From assembly GCF_030253575.1 (NCBI RefSeq), contig NC_080557.1, positions 43,352,501-43,416,500 of the forward strand: a DNA stretch of 64,000 nucleotides, in the 5' to 3' direction. The notes under the pieces were generated by a model. The model saw only the letters and a list, made by a program, of their open reading frames with translations. It had not been told where the DNA came from and ran no database searches. This DNA is from Rhododendron vialii (taxonomy: Eukaryota; Streptophyta; Magnoliopsida; Ericales; Ericaceae). This document shows, one piece after another, positions 47,112-59,763 of the stretch (the first letter of the stretch is position 1; every line of letters begins with the position of its first letter). The translations under genes and the position numbers were made by a program.

Positions 47112-50100
47112 TCATCTGCGTGATCTGTGACGGTCATCTTCGTCCAACCTTTGACGACGATGTTGAGGGGAAGAATCCCTATCGTGATCTGACCTTCTGT
47201 CCCTACCCCTCCTATCTCTGTCTTCTTTGTTGTCAGAGTCCGGCTCATGTCTTCTTGACCGCTTTTCCTCCTTCCTATCATGGCCGTCTCTTGAATTTGG
47301 TTCAGCATCATGCCATGGAGGTCTTCTCTCTGCTGCTCGCTTGTAATAATCTTCCTTGTGACCCCTCTCTTTCTCTTTGCACTCTGATCGGTCCTCATCT
47401 CGTGATCTTATATCTCTCACCTTGTTGTAGCTATCTCTGCCAATTTCACTTCCTTTCATTCTGAAACTTCTTGCATCTTTATCACTTGATCTAAGCCCTT
47501 CTTGAGCGGAAATCTCTGCAATTGGCGGGCCAGATCGTTTTTCAGTCTTTGTTGGACCCTCAAACCTGTCATTACCCCATCTTGAATTCTTGTTATCCTC
47601 AGGACCCCAGCCAGTGTTCGCAGCTCTCTGAAAACAGAGATGAAAGAATCAAATTCAATAAGCACCTTTTCTCACAGGACCCAGATGACACTGTTTGGGA
47701 TAGCTTCATATTGAGAAATAAGCTCCCCATCTCAAAACAAAACAAAAAAACACAATTATTCAGTAACAAGCCAAGATGTCAGATATTCTCTAGAATATCC
47801 AATTTCCTTGCCTCTAAACAAATTTCTACATCCTAATGCTTCTAAATGGAAAAAGTAGTAGTTGCAGCATAAGAATAGCCTTGAAGAGAAAAGATGGTCA
47901 GTCCTCGATAGTTTCTAAAAGAGGAGGGGGGAAGTATGAGGAAAGCTAATATGAACTCCAACGCTTTATTGGTAGAAGCGAGAAATTTAACCCAAGGCTT
48001 TCATTATGCGATTATTAGAAAATGCTGGCAGTGACTCGTTGTTCACCTCAACTTCATCAACAGAAGTGACTAAACCAGTTTAAGATTTAAGCGAAAATTT
48101 ACATTGAAAGAGCATATGGTAGGGGTGAATAACCAAAGCAGCAGAATAAGTAAAAATGCTCAAAATGTTTCGTTTGAGAATCAGCTATCTTACTTGTTCA
48201 TCATGGGAAAACTTGCAGCCAGCTCCACGATTACATTCACCTTTTTGGAAAGCACGACATACTCCTCGTGCCTCCCTCTTCTGCCGCTCTGTCTCTTCAT
48301 CTTCTTCCTCTTTCTTTTTATATTTATTAACGTGATCAACCCTAATGGTTCGACCAAGAACTTGAGCGCCATTCAGGTTGTCTGTGAAGTAGATCGATGA
48401 TTAGCAAAGTTTTCATTCGCAACATAAACTGGAAGCTTATCTAAAAACATTATTTCTTATTAGTAGGATGCCACATCTAAAGAGAAAGAGAGAGGGACCA
48501 ACCAACAGCAAGATTTGTACTTCTTTGGTCCTCATATGCAACGAAAGCAAAACCTTTTGATTTACCAGTGCCCTTATCTCTGACTAGATTAACATCAACA
48601 ATCTCTCCGTATCTGATCAGTTACAGAGAAAAAAAAAGGAGCAAAAGGGAAAAAATTAACCCTACTAAAAATAAAATAACGAGAAACACGATAGGATTAG
48701 GAAACTATCAGTTGAACATACAGACAAAGAATGGCACAACAACAAAAAAACAAGAACAGTAGCTCATCCAAATTATGCAATCCAGTATTTTTAATACACA
48801 GTTAAACATTCTTTACTACGTCTATGCTTGGTCAGCAAAATCAAAAGTTCCATAATTCAAAGTTAAAAGAAGAAACTTAGAGTCCAATGATTGAATATTT
48901 GAAATGCATCAATTATTTTCAAAGCCTATAGTTATAACCTAAACTCAAGTTGAAATTCTCATTGTTCAACTATTCGGCAGCTTTTAAGTACTGCAGCATA
49001 TCAGAGATGTCATACAAGCTAACTGATATCGTGGGGCAAGAAAGTAGGTTTGGGTGCCCTTCTTTCAAGGAAAAAAAGGAAGAGCAAAGATTTTTTCTGT
49101 GGACTCTCCCCAAAAGCCAACTTCTTTCGTTAGACAATAAATTATGCACTATTCATAAGCCAATCAGTGCGCAATGCAGTAGTCCTTCTTGTTGTTGGTC
49201 ATGCCGCGATGGCTTGTTATGTGTGGTGTATTGCCTTCGGTTCTCTTAGGTTGACATATTTGCAATACCAAAGAAAAGCCAAGCATGGTTGACTCATTAG
49301 ACAATCCCAAGCTCAACGCTACATACGTTTTAATTGTGATAGGTGCTGCGGAACCACTGAGGTTTAAGGGTAACAGAGAAGGTAGGGATATGGCCCAGCA
49401 ATAAAGGGCATTTGAAACAGTTTATTTACTTGTGATTGTCACCATTTTCATCTCTCCTGTTCTAAGTTCTGTTCTCACAAAACTTAGAACATAATCAGTA
49501 CACCAATCATGCTCATTCATGTAGAATGCCAGCCATATAATTAGCCAACTACAATGCAAACAGAAACAAAGGACAACTAGCCCCTGCACTTGGGAGTGGG
49601 CGTAGCAAGCAACCTTTCAGACCCAAGCCATAGCCAAAAACATGATTTCTCAATAACCAATTTATCATTTTTCAGACACAGCATTGTGATGCCAAAATAG
49701 TTGGTTCACTGGAATTAAGACAAAATGGAATAGTCATTCCAGTGGAACACTTATTTCAACATTTTGTTAGCTAGAAAATGACATAATGCGTGTCACAAAT
49801 GTAATGATAGTCCCCCAATTTAGGTGAACGCTCATTCCATTACGATGCTCCATACTTCAAAAAGCACACAAAACAACCCTGCGATGCAACCACTACCTTA
49901 ATAATACAGTTCCATAGTAAAATTTGGAAACTGAATTTTAGCTAGTCATGGTAAAACCCCCATATAATAATATGTAATGTGACTCTTAGCCGATCTGGTT
50001 GTATCCCTTGGCTTTCAAGGGGAGGTATGGTATGGGGTTCGAATCTCTGGAGAGACGTCCAACCCTCTTTGGTTGTTAACTTACTAATTTCCCGCTAACC

Positions 50101-50385
50101 CACTGATGTATACAATATTGGGAAAGCCCCTGCTTTAATTGGTCCGGGCACCTGAGTTATAAAAAAATCACACCTATGTAATATATAGTTATAGGATGAA
50201 GTAAGTACTTACTGTGCAAAAACTGCAAGAAGATCGCCTTCAGTGAGATCGAATGGAACGCCGCCCACAAAGACGTAAGCAGAGTCTTTGTACTTAGCGT
50301 GCCAGGAAGCTGCTTCGGAGATACCCAACGCCGCTTCTTTCGAATTGATGTTCTGAATCCGTTTCACTAACGTCAGCGGATTCAT
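47112..50385 (-). CDS. RRM plus CCCH zinc-finger protein (C3H25/RBMX2-like)
   Basis: Exons 50385-50213, 48612-48503, 48381-48194 and 47627-47112 join in phase to 328 residues. The N-terminus MNPLTLVKRIQNINSKEA leads into an RRM (about 36-114) with RNP2 VFVGGV and RNP1 KGFAFVAY. A CCCH finger follows at 136-154 (C-x7-C-x5-C-x3-H), then a charged Arg/Asp/Glu/Ser-rich tail (RDRRGRDRRSDHDRDSSPQ). This order matches plant C3H25 proteins, related to RBMX2 and yeast Ist3/Snu17, which sits in the RES complex of the activated spliceosome and aids splicing and pre-mRNA retention. Most other organisms lack the CCCH finger in this protein. Nuclear location is expected. Intron 1 is long (1.6 kb) and carries a SINE. 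A CT tract lies 128-178 bp upstream of the start. Confidence 0.93.
49983..50167 (+). mobile_element. SINE in intron 1 of the RRM-CCCH gene
   Basis: CTTAGCCGATCTGGTTG (A-box-like) and GGTATGGGGTTCGAATCTC (B-box) are followed by a body ending near TGGTCCGGGCACCTGAGTTAT and an A run. It is antisense to the host gene and lies close to the first donor site (50211). Confidence 0.65.
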
Positions 50386-50509
50386 ATCTCCAATCCAAAG
50401 ATACGAAATTCCTCCAAACAATTTGGAGATTCGAGTGGAGAGTTTCAAATTCAACTATTCAAAGCCCCGGTGGATTTGCATCGCCCTCGATAAACCCACA
50501 GATCATGAA

Positions 50510-50512
<3 letters not shown>

Positions 50513-50563
<51 letters not shown>
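50513..50563. repeat. Microsatellite (GA)n, upstream of the RRM-CCCH start
   Basis: A pure GA run of about 50 bp on the plus strand (CT on the coding strand), in the likely leader or core promoter. Confidence 0.95.
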
Positions 50564-50566
<3 letters not shown>

Positions 50567-50599
50567 CAGGCAAACCCTAGATTTTCTGTAACTACAGTT

Positions 50600-51862
50600 C
50601 AAATACTCCAATATAATTAGGTGACAAAAACTATCAATAAGTCCCTTGATATTTTTCTAGTTTGCAATGCAGCCCTCTAACTTTCTGATTTTTGTATTTC
50701 GAAAAGGAATTAATGTCAGCAGCATAGTATGTGGGCTCATGGGTCATGAACCAACCGTTGGCACTCTTGGTTATCCCTTTCGTTGGTAATATTTCAGATC
50801 ATAGAAAATTCAATAAACAAAAGCCACAACTTGATAATGTTAGCTACATAATTTTTGTGTCCAACAATGAGTGACTAGAATTATTTCAAAAATTGAAGAT
50901 ATACGTGTTTGCAAAAATTAGAGGCGTAAATGGTTCGATCGGTTCGATTATTAACCATTTTGACACGGAGTGACCCCCTTAATTATCATATCAAAATCAT
51001 TTTTTTAATAAAAATAAATAAAAATAAAAAAAGAGTGTGAAAATCATTTTCCTTCTTCTATGGTGACTTACACATAATTTTAAAACCTATGCAATAGCAA
51101 TCCAACCGAATCATAAAACTTTTAAACCACCTATGGGGGTGGGGACCCAGACAATCCATTTGGTTTGTACTTTAAAACTTTTAAATGCTAGTAATAAATA
51201 AGGTACTGTAGAGTGATCCCAATTGAAGAGAGAAGAAAAATTATCTTGATTTATATTGTGCCTCATAATGCATAAAAAGCATTTCTTTCTTGAAAAATTC
51301 TAAAATCAGCTCAATGGGCTGATAATAGTGAGTGTGTGAATGTGTATTAAAGGGTATAAAAGTACACAAAAATACTTGTTTTTCTCGTCTTCTAGTATGT
51401 TTATCGTCAGCTCAATGGGCTAACAATAGCAAGACTGTTCTTTCTTAATTGAGTTCATCTTATGGTTTACCTTCTTCTTCTGTTTTTAATCCTTCAAAAC
51501 CCTATAGAAAAAAAAATAGATCACATGATTCTTATTGAGAAGGTGGGGAAAAAAAAAAGCTAGCTTGATAACAAGTAAAAAAAAAAAGGTCACATGATTC
51601 GCATTGAGAATGGCTTAATCCATCTAAACCATCTGCTTCTTCTGTTAATAACAAATAAAAAAGGAAAATGATTTTGGCAATCTAATTTTTTATGAAGGCA
51701 TTTTAAAATTTCTTTTAGTGTGTCTTGTTATGTATAATTTTTATACTAAAAGACAAGCTATGAAGTATCATCATAAAAAGTGGGGTGCCAAAATCATTTT
51801 TCATAAAAAAAATACTAGATCACATGATTAGCATCGAGAATTCAAAACCCTGTGGACGTATG
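50600..51862. other. Intergenic, AT-rich, no gene seen
   Basis: Contains a short repeat: AAATCAGCTCAATGGGCTGA near 51304 and GTCAGCTCAATGGGCTAAC near 51405; and two copies of a (G)ATCACATGATTC...ATTGAGAA block near 51521 and 51591. No conserved frame. Confidence 0.5.
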
Positions 51863-51870
51863 TGGGGACA

Positions 51871-52110
51871 TGAGAAGTTTTTGGGTGTCGGGTAGTACAA
51901 CACACGTGGTACCCTGTCGGCGATTCAAGCTGTCCAAATGTATTTTGGACAGTCCAGATTTTAGAAAAAAAAAAAAGAGGAGCGAGAGTGGTCAGGTGAG
52001 GGGAGAGGGAGAGAATAAATCTGGGCCGTCTAAAATATATTTGAACGTATGACTGGAATCGCTGACGAGTACCGCCACATGGTACCCATTCGACACCCAA
52101 AAATTTCTAG
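51871..52110. mobile_element. hAT-like MITE
   Basis: Ends TGAGAAGTTTTTGGGTGTCG and, inverted, CTAGAAATTTTTGGGTGTCG. Flanks TGGGGACA (51863-51870) and TGGGGACT (52111-52118) look like an 8-bp duplication with one change. Related in layout to the next element. Confidence 0.7.
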
Positions 52111-52147
52111 TGGGGACTTGCCTGATCATGTCCATGTCCCTAGTCCT

Positions 52148-52381
52148 AGAAGAATTTTTCAGTGCAGAGTGGGTACCACGTAGTGCCTGCTCAGCGCATC
52201 CAAACCGTCCATTGCGTTTTTGGACTGCTCGGATTTGGAAAGAGAAAAAAGAGAAAAAAAGTGTTGGGATGAGAGGAGAGAGAAGGTTTCAATCCGAGCC
52301 GTCTAAAAATATATCAGACGGCTCAAATACACCGAACCGGTATCACGTGGGATATATCTGCTCGGCACTGAAAAATTTCTC
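52148..52381. mobile_element. hAT-like MITE, same family as 31314-31542
   Basis: Ends AGAAGAATTTTTCAGTGC and, inverted, GAGAAATTTTTCAGTGCC. Flanks CTAGTCCT (52140-52147) and CTAGTCTT (52382-52389) fit an 8-bp duplication with one change. It lies 340 bp upstream of the AMT1 start, only 30 bp from the preceding MITE. Confidence 0.75.
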
Positions 52382-52723
52382 CTAGTCTTAACCCAATGAG
52401 GAAGCAAAGCACCTCACCTCAAAGTTTATCAACCCAGGTCCAAATCATTGAATTATAATGCACCACCAGCCAACAACATCAAGAGGAAAAAAAATAAAGA
52501 TAAAGACGAAGAAGAAAGAAATGCCCTACTAGTGGGTCATAAGCTAACAGCTACCATTCAACATGGGAGTACCATCCAAATTCCAATCCAACAATATCAC
52601 CCCCAGCTATATCTTCCCATTTCCCCTTCCATACCTCACCAACCAACCAATTCCATCCCCATTGCCATCTCCATCTCTACCTTCCCCCACTCTCCCAATC
52701 TTTCCTCCCCCCCTCTCTCATCA

Positions 52724-54109
52724 ATGGAGGCTTCATGGGAAGTAAGTGTCACAGACTCAATCAACACCATCTACCTCCTCTTCTCAGCCTACCTGGTCTT
52801 CGTAATGCAGCTCGGCTTCGCCATGCTCTGCGCCGGCTCGGTCCGGGCCAAGAACGCCATGAACATCATGCTCACCAACGTCGTCGACGCCGTGGTCGGC
52901 AGCATTTCCTACTACCTCTTCGGCTTCGCGTTCGCCTTCGGTACTGATTCCAACCCGTTTATCGGGACCCAATTTTTCGCCCTCAAGGATATCCCGAACA
53001 GCTCTTACGACTACAGCTACTTTCTCTACCAGTGGGCTTTCGCCATTGCCGTTGCGGGCATCACTAGCGGGTCCATAGCCGAACGGACCCAGTTCAGCGC
53101 CTATCTTGTTTTTTCGTTTTTCCTAACCGGGTTCGTTTACCCGGTTGTGGCCCATTGGGTCTGGTCGTCGAGCGGGTGGCTGAGTCCGAGCTCAAGTACC
53201 TTGGTTTTCGGGTCGGGCGCAATTGACTTTGCTGGGAGTGGTGTGGTGCATTTGGTGGGCGGGATTGCCGGGCTTTGGGGCGCGTTAATTGAAGGCCCAA
53301 GAGTTGGCCGCTTCGATGCGTTTGGTAAGCCCGTCCCAATGCGGGGCCACAATGCGACTCTCGTCGTGCTCGGGACATTCTTGCTGTGGTTCGGGTGGTT
53401 CGGGTTCAACCCGGGATCCTATGCTAAAATCCTTGTGCCCTACCCCGACTCGACAGACCAAGGAAACTGGACCGGAGTGGGCCGAACCGCAGTAACTACA
53501 ACTCTCGCTGGTTCAACCGCCGGAATCGTAACATTGTTCGGCCGACGGTTGCTAGTGGGTCACTGGGATGCCCTCGACGTGTGCAACGGGTTGCTCGGCG
53601 GTTTCGTGGCGATCACGTCCGGCTGCGCGGTGGTGGAACCATGGGCCGCCATCGTCTGCGGGTTTTTCGCCGCCTGGGTCCTGATCGGGCTCAATATCTT
53701 GGCCCTAAAACTTAAATTCGACGATCCACTGGAGGCGACGCAGCTACACGGCGGGTGTGGGGCTTGGGGCCTCATATTCACGGGCCTTTTCGCAAAAGAG
53801 GAGTTTGTGGTTCAGGCCTACGACTCGGGCGAGAGCGGAGTGACGAGGCCCTACGGGCTGTTTCTGGGCGGGGGATGGGGCCTTCTCGGATGCCAAGTGA
53901 TCGAGGTGTTGGTAATTGTGGGCTGGGTTAGTTTGACAATGGGCCCTCTTTTCTATGCCCTTCACAAGCTCAGGATTTTGAGGATATCTGTTGATGAGGA
54001 AGTTGCTGGGCTTGATATCTCCAGTCACGGAGGGTATGCCTATACTGCTCACCAAGAAGAAACCCCACGGTTTTATGCTGATTATATGAGGCTGCAAGAT
54101 CGGTCTTGA
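52724..54109 (+). CDS. AMT1: AMT1-type high-affinity ammonium transporter, single exon
   Basis: 461 residues with the full Amt/Mep/Rh fold: [71 protein letters not shown], the first pore histidine in [20 protein letters not shown], the [11 protein letters not shown] signature, and the second pore histidine in [12 protein letters not shown] chose ATG 52724 ([20 protein letters not shown]); the frame stays open upstream to 52448, but that part is low-complexity and unlike the family. The N-terminus is shorter than AtAMT1;1 and recalls the roughly 460-residue tomato AMT1;3. In the cytosolic tail the family's phospho-switch threonine (DMT-HGG) is a serine here (DISSHGG, about residue 433). It imports ammonium across the plasma membrane, typically in roots. 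AMT1 genes are usually intronless. Two MITEs lie directly upstream. Confidence 0.96.
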   Translation: MEASWEVSVTDSINTIYLLFSAYLVFVMQLGFAMLCAGSVRAKNAMNIMLTNVVDAVVGSISYYLFGFAFAFGTDSNPFIGTQFFALKDIPNSSYDYSYFLYQWAFAIAVAGITSGSIAERTQFSAYLVFSFFLTGFVYPVVAHWVWSSSGWLSPSSSTLVFGSGAIDFAGSGVVHLVGGIAGLWGALIEGPRVGRFDAFGKPVPMRGHNATLVVLGTFLLWFGWFGFNPGSYAKILVPYPDSTDQGNWTGVGRTAVTTTLAGSTAGIVTLFGRRLLVGHWDALDVCNGLLGGFVAITSGCAVVEPWAAIVCGFFAAWVLIGLNILALKLKFDDPLEATQLHGGCGAWGLIFTGLFAKEEFVVQAYDSGESGVTRPYGLFLGGGWGLLGCQVIEVLVIVGWVSLTMGPLFYALHKLRILRISVDEEVAGLDISSHGGYAYTAHQEETPRFYADYMRLQDRS

Positions 54110-54597
54110 TTTCTCACTCTCCAGCGGCCATTCAGCAATGGAATTTTAAACCATTATTTATACAGTTATTTACCTACATATCGGCTGATATTGGCCAATG
54201 TATGACTATATCATTGCTATCATTATGTATCTTGATTCAAATACCGAAAATCTTGATTTCTATATTGTTCTAGCTTATAGGCACTATTCAAATTTTTGTA
54301 GTCTCCATTTTTTTATTTTTGGTCCGCATGAATAATGTAAGAGTTCTCGGAACCTCGACTACAGTCTTGTAGTTTAGAATAGCATTCTAGTTTTGTATAT
54401 ATAGTATTGTTTTTTTGACATTTTACTTCTACTGATGTTTACAGGCTTTACCTTGTGTGGGAGGTCGTATTTTTGGAATTTAATTGCAAATCTTAATTCA
54501 ATCCCACTTGCAAAATTACCTTTTTAAGAAACATTTTTATTTGTTTAACTGGAACATACTGTAAAACCGAAATTAGTACTTGTGCCACGTCAGATCA

Positions 54598-54935
54598 TTA
54601 TATTACCACTCCTGCTGGCTGGTGTTCGGATCTGGGGTCCACCGAATCCTTCCATTCGCCAGCTCAAATTTCTTGATGTGTAGTTTATTTAATACTATGC
54701 TTGGGCACCGACGTACCGTTTGTTACACCAAGTTAATATATTGAATGTGCTCCGTAAATATCCAGATTTAAATTGAGCGTAACTTTTATTCATTTAGTAA
54801 TCGATGTTAATTTCATTTGTACTATTACGAAATCTTTACCATATCACCCCTATAACAGATTACCACTCCTGCTGGCTGCTGTTGAGGTCTAGGGTCCACC
54901 CAATTCTTCCTTTAGCCAACTCAAATTTCGCCAGC
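54598..54935 (+). repeat. Spaced direct repeat, two copies of about 80 bp
   Basis: ATTACCACTCCTGCTGGCTG followed by GGTCCACC and CCAGCTCAAATTTC occurs at about 54598-54675 and again at about 54860-54936, with small differences. The rest of 54110-55250 is AT-rich 3' flank without a gene. Confidence 0.8.
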
Positions 54936-55251
54936 TCGATTTTTTTCTCAAGTGAGACGTGTGGTTCTTTTCAGCGTGTGTGTTCCTAGAATAATAACCG
55001 ACGGAAGGTAAATTTCATTGACCTCGCCTGAGGTTTCTGACAAATACGGATACCTCCTTGAGGCTTTTGAAATATTACTGTTCTCCCTTACTTTTGAAAT
55101 TATTATCCGGATGCCCCCATTCGTTAAGTTACCGTTTCATTGTCACCAGAAAATGCTGATGGTTTCTTTGTCCGTATGTTGCATACTATTTGTAATCCAA
55201 TATTTTGTCGATCAAAACAAACAAGAAAATCATGATTTCAAAGGAGGAGCT

Positions 55252-56472
55252 TCCTCTCTCTAGTGTGCCTCTTTCTCTATCTTTCTATTCTAACTCTAGC
55301 TTTGGGCACCATCGCCGGGGGGAGGTGCGCCTCCTTCCCTCCTCCCCCTGGCCTTTCTCTCTTCCCTTTCCTTTTCTTTCTCCCTCTCTCCCTTCCGTCT
55401 CCTTCATCGTCGTCGTTCTGCCGCCATTTTCACCGCCTTGGCTCTCATTTCCTATCAGGTATCTCCACTCCACCCGTCGGTTTCTATCTTTTGGGGATTC
55501 CGATATCGGCTTAACAGCGTGGGTGGTGTGGGGGTTCTGGAGATGATCTCGCTTTAACCTCGTTCGTTTTACTCCTGGGTATCTCGGATCGGCCTAATAG
55601 CGTGGGGTTTTAGCGGTAGATGGTGGTCGTTGATGTAAATGCAGTGTGTGGCTGCATCTGGTGCTTTCTTTGGGTGGTTTCGGCATGTCGGATTTTGTTG
55701 GAGCCTTGGATTTCGCAAGGGATGTTGTGCCGGAGTCAATGTGGTTCTTTTTCCTTGGCCTAGGTGGGTTTTCTGGTGGAGGTTTCTCTGCTTGGTGGTG
55801 ATCGGTAGTGGGATGGTGGCGGCTGTTTTGGGGATTGTTGGGGCTAGGGTTTTTTTTTTTTTGCAAGTTTTGAAGATGGAGGCATGGGCTGTGGGAGAAA
55901 GGCTGTTGTGGTGTGGATCAGGTAGCAGTTCTGAGGTGGGTGGTGGTTGGTGGTTGGTTGTGGTGGGGTGGTTAGGCCATTGGTGGTGGTGGCTCAATAC
56001 TGGTGAAGGGTGGTGATGGAGGTTGTGGGTGGGTTGCAGTGGGGCGGCTTGTTGTGGGGTGATCGAGCCGTTCTTTAAGGTAGCAACAAGGGCTTGTTCC
56101 CCAGGCTCCAGAGACGGTGGTGGCAGCGGCCCGCCTCACTCCAGGTGGCCGCAGTTGGTGGTGGGTAGGGTTGTTGGTTAGGCTGGCTCATGTTGTCTAT
56201 GAGTTGGTCTCCGGTTAGGCCTACGTTGTCTATAGGTTATGTCTTTTAGTTTTTGAGCTTGGGTTTCGGTGTTTTAGGCTTTTATGTTATATTTGGGTAA
56301 TGGATTTCTTGTGGGTTTTATTGTTATATTTATACTTTTTCAGACCTCTTTGATGATCTGGGCTAGGTCCATTGGATGCTTTCTTTGTTGGTTTCTTGCC
56401 AACTTGAATTTGCTTTGTAATCTTTTTTTTCTATCAATAAAATTTTTGCTTCGCCGTTTAAAAAAAAAAAAT
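55252..56472 (+). mobile_element. Retroposon with poly(A) tail and target duplication, LINE-like or retrocopy
   Basis: The unit ends TTTTTGCTTCGCCGTTT plus a 12-base A run, with ATCAATAAA just before. A duplicated block of about 23 bp flanks it: AATCATGATTTCAAAGGAGG at about 55228 and AATCATGATCTCGAAGAGGG at about 56470, with a few differences. These mark LINE-mediated insertion. The body has a CT-rich start and a GT-rich middle without a recognisable enzyme, so it is either a LINE stripped of its frames or a retrocopied noncoding transcript. Confidence 0.65.
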
Positions 56473-56705
56473 CATGATCTCGAAGAGGGGCTCGTGATTC
56501 CCCCAGAGAGAAAAGCCTCACCTGTGTGGGTTGGTTGAATTTGGGGGTTTTGGTCTTGTATTGCTACCAAATGGAACCCATCTGGCGAAATCAATAGAAT
56601 GAGCGGATTCAAAACTGTAATCGGTTTTTGGGCTGTAATTCGTGATTGATTTTGATATTGTTCTTCCGTTCTCCCAAATTTGTGATGTAGATCTGGGTAC
56701 TTCCC

Positions 56706-56708
<3 letters not shown>

Positions 56709-56743
<35 letters not shown>
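56709..56743. repeat. Microsatellite (GA)n
   Basis: A pure GA run of about 35 bp; short frames around it are compositional. Confidence 0.95.
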
Positions 56744-56748
<5 letters not shown>

Positions 56749-57129
56749 AGGCACTAAAATTTGGTGCGCGATTGGAAAGGTCGGGATGAACTTGAATTAA
56801 AAACATGATGAAATTTTGTGGGTGGGTTCACCCATTTTTTCTTTGGTTTCACCATTTCTTAATTATTGTTGTTTCGAATTCAATTTTTGGTCTCTAACAA
56901 CTCATTGTAGCTAGAATCCATTGCAATTACTTTTCAACATCATGTTTATGATTCCACAGGAAAAATCTTTGCAGTTTATACTTGCGCACATGTCTGTGTT
57001 TACTTTTATTTTCTGCCGCTTTGATGGCTTTGATTGGGGACGGCAGTGGTGGTTGGATCGTGAGGTGGTGCTTGCGCTGGCCGGTTATCGCGGGTGTGAA
57101 CTTGCATAGTTGCATCAGGAAGAGTAACT

Positions 57130-57480
57130 GTTTGGAACTCGTGAAAAGAAAAGGAAAGGAAAGGAAAAGAAAGGAAAATAAAAAAGAGAGAAAATGATAA
57201 GAAAATGAATTCTTTTCTCTTGTTTGATTGTAGAAAGAAAATGAAAAGAAACTATGATGAAATTGGTTTTCTTTTGTTTGACTTTAAGAGGAAAATGAGA
57301 AGAAAAGGAAATTTTTTTAGCAAAAGTTAGCTGCTTTTCCTTTGTATTTTCTTTTCCTCGGTATGCTCCAGAGCTTTTCTTTCTTTTCCTTTTGTATTTT
57401 CTTTTTCTTTTCCTTAGATAGTAACCAAACAAATCCTAAGGAAAATTTTTTATTTTCCTTTCTTTTCTTCTACTTTCCAT
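57130..57480. repeat. Purine/pyrimidine mirror region, possible MITE
   Basis: A purine-rich half (GAAAAGAAAAGGAAAGG...) is followed by a pyrimidine-rich half (...TTTCTTTCTTTTCCTTTTG), and CTGTTTGG / CCAAACA words lie near the edges. Low complexity makes the element's borders uncertain. 56760-57130 and 57480-57970 hold no gene. Confidence 0.45.
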
Positions 57481-57978
57481 AGGTTTCAAACATAGCCTAA
57501 AAATGGGGAAAGAGAGGAAGGGAGAAAGGAAGAAGAAGGGTAACTTTTTTGGAGGAAAAAATTAAAAACAAAAAAACGTGCGGGTTTGATCTTCACAAGA
57601 TTTTTTTTTTTTTTTATGTTTCGTATTTGAGGGTGTTTTTATCATTTTTAACATCACATTTAACACTGTTTGAGATCCATTTAACAGATGGGGGAATCTA
57701 GATAATCAATACACTTGTAATGAAATAAGATAAGATAGCAAGCCAAGGCATGCCGTGAAAATACGAAATTACCCCTTGTAGGATTACTCTTGTAGTTTGA
57801 GTTGAAGGATATGGTCGTCATTTCGCCTTGTTTGAAAGATCTAAAAGAATGTAGGAGGGCTAGCCAAGCCACAATGTGAATTTACCAATTTGTCCTTGAA
57901 GTTTGTCAATGGTGGAGTTAAGATATGAGAGTATTTTAGGCATTTCAGTATTAGCTCTTTTGCTCAGTCAATAAGAAA

Positions 57979-58510
57979 ATTAGGTAAAAAAAAAAATCTT
58001 TCTTTTCCCTAACTTAAGGGATATTGTTTTTTATAGGTAAAAAAAAATTTCTTCCTTTTCCCTAATTCAAGGTATATTTGTTTTTAAAGGTACAAAAAAA
58101 AAAATCTTTTTTTTCCCCTCATTTAAAGCAAGCCAAGCTACCATGTTAAAAGACAAAATTACCCTCGTAGATTTTGTCTTTCAAATATTTTTTGGATGTC
58201 TTGAGTTGAGGTTATTTTAGATCCTACTTTGCTTAGTCAAGAAGAAAAGGCTTTTCGAGAGTATTTTAGATATTTTGGGTCCTTTTTTGCTTAGTCAAAA
58301 AAGAAAAGACTTTATTGTAATATTTTAGATCCTACTTTGCTTAGTTAAGAAGAAAATGCTTTTCAAGGGTATTTTAGGTATTTAAGGTCCTTCTTTGCTT
58401 AGTCAATAATAAAAGACTTTTCAGGGGTATTTTAGGTCCCTTTTTGCTTAGTCAGTAAGAAAATGCATTTCATAGATATTTTAGGTTCTTCTTTGCTTTG
58501 TTAAGAAGAA
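57979..58510 (+). repeat. Two adjacent degenerate tandem arrays
   Basis: Positions 57979-58135 hold about three copies of a unit of about 58 bp (GGTAAAAAAAA...TCTTTCTTTTCCCTAA). Positions 58180-58510 hold about six copies of a unit of about 45-60 bp (TATTTTAGGT...CCTTCTTTGCTTAGTCAA-AAGAAAA). Copies differ by substitutions and small length changes. Confidence 0.75.
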
Positions 58511-58547
58511 AAAGCTTTATATCTCAATATAACCATTAGAAAAAGAG

Positions 58548-59743
<1,196 letters not shown>

Positions 59744-59763
59744 TGTGCACAGACTGCTGTTTA

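Noticed and set aside
31742-50385. Spliceosome gene cluster (PRP4 plus the RES-type RRM-CCCH protein)
   Set aside because: PRP4 here is a dead retrocopy, so its position is accidental.
52448-52723. N-terminal extension of AMT1 by 92 codons
   Set aside because: The frame is open, but the translation is low-complexity (K, D, E, P, S runs), unlike any AMT1 N-terminus. ATG 52724 fits the family start.
55569-56016. Frames of 125-142 codons on both strands
   Set aside because: Compositional bias (W/G-rich on one strand, P/T/H-rich on the other) within a retroposon; no domain.
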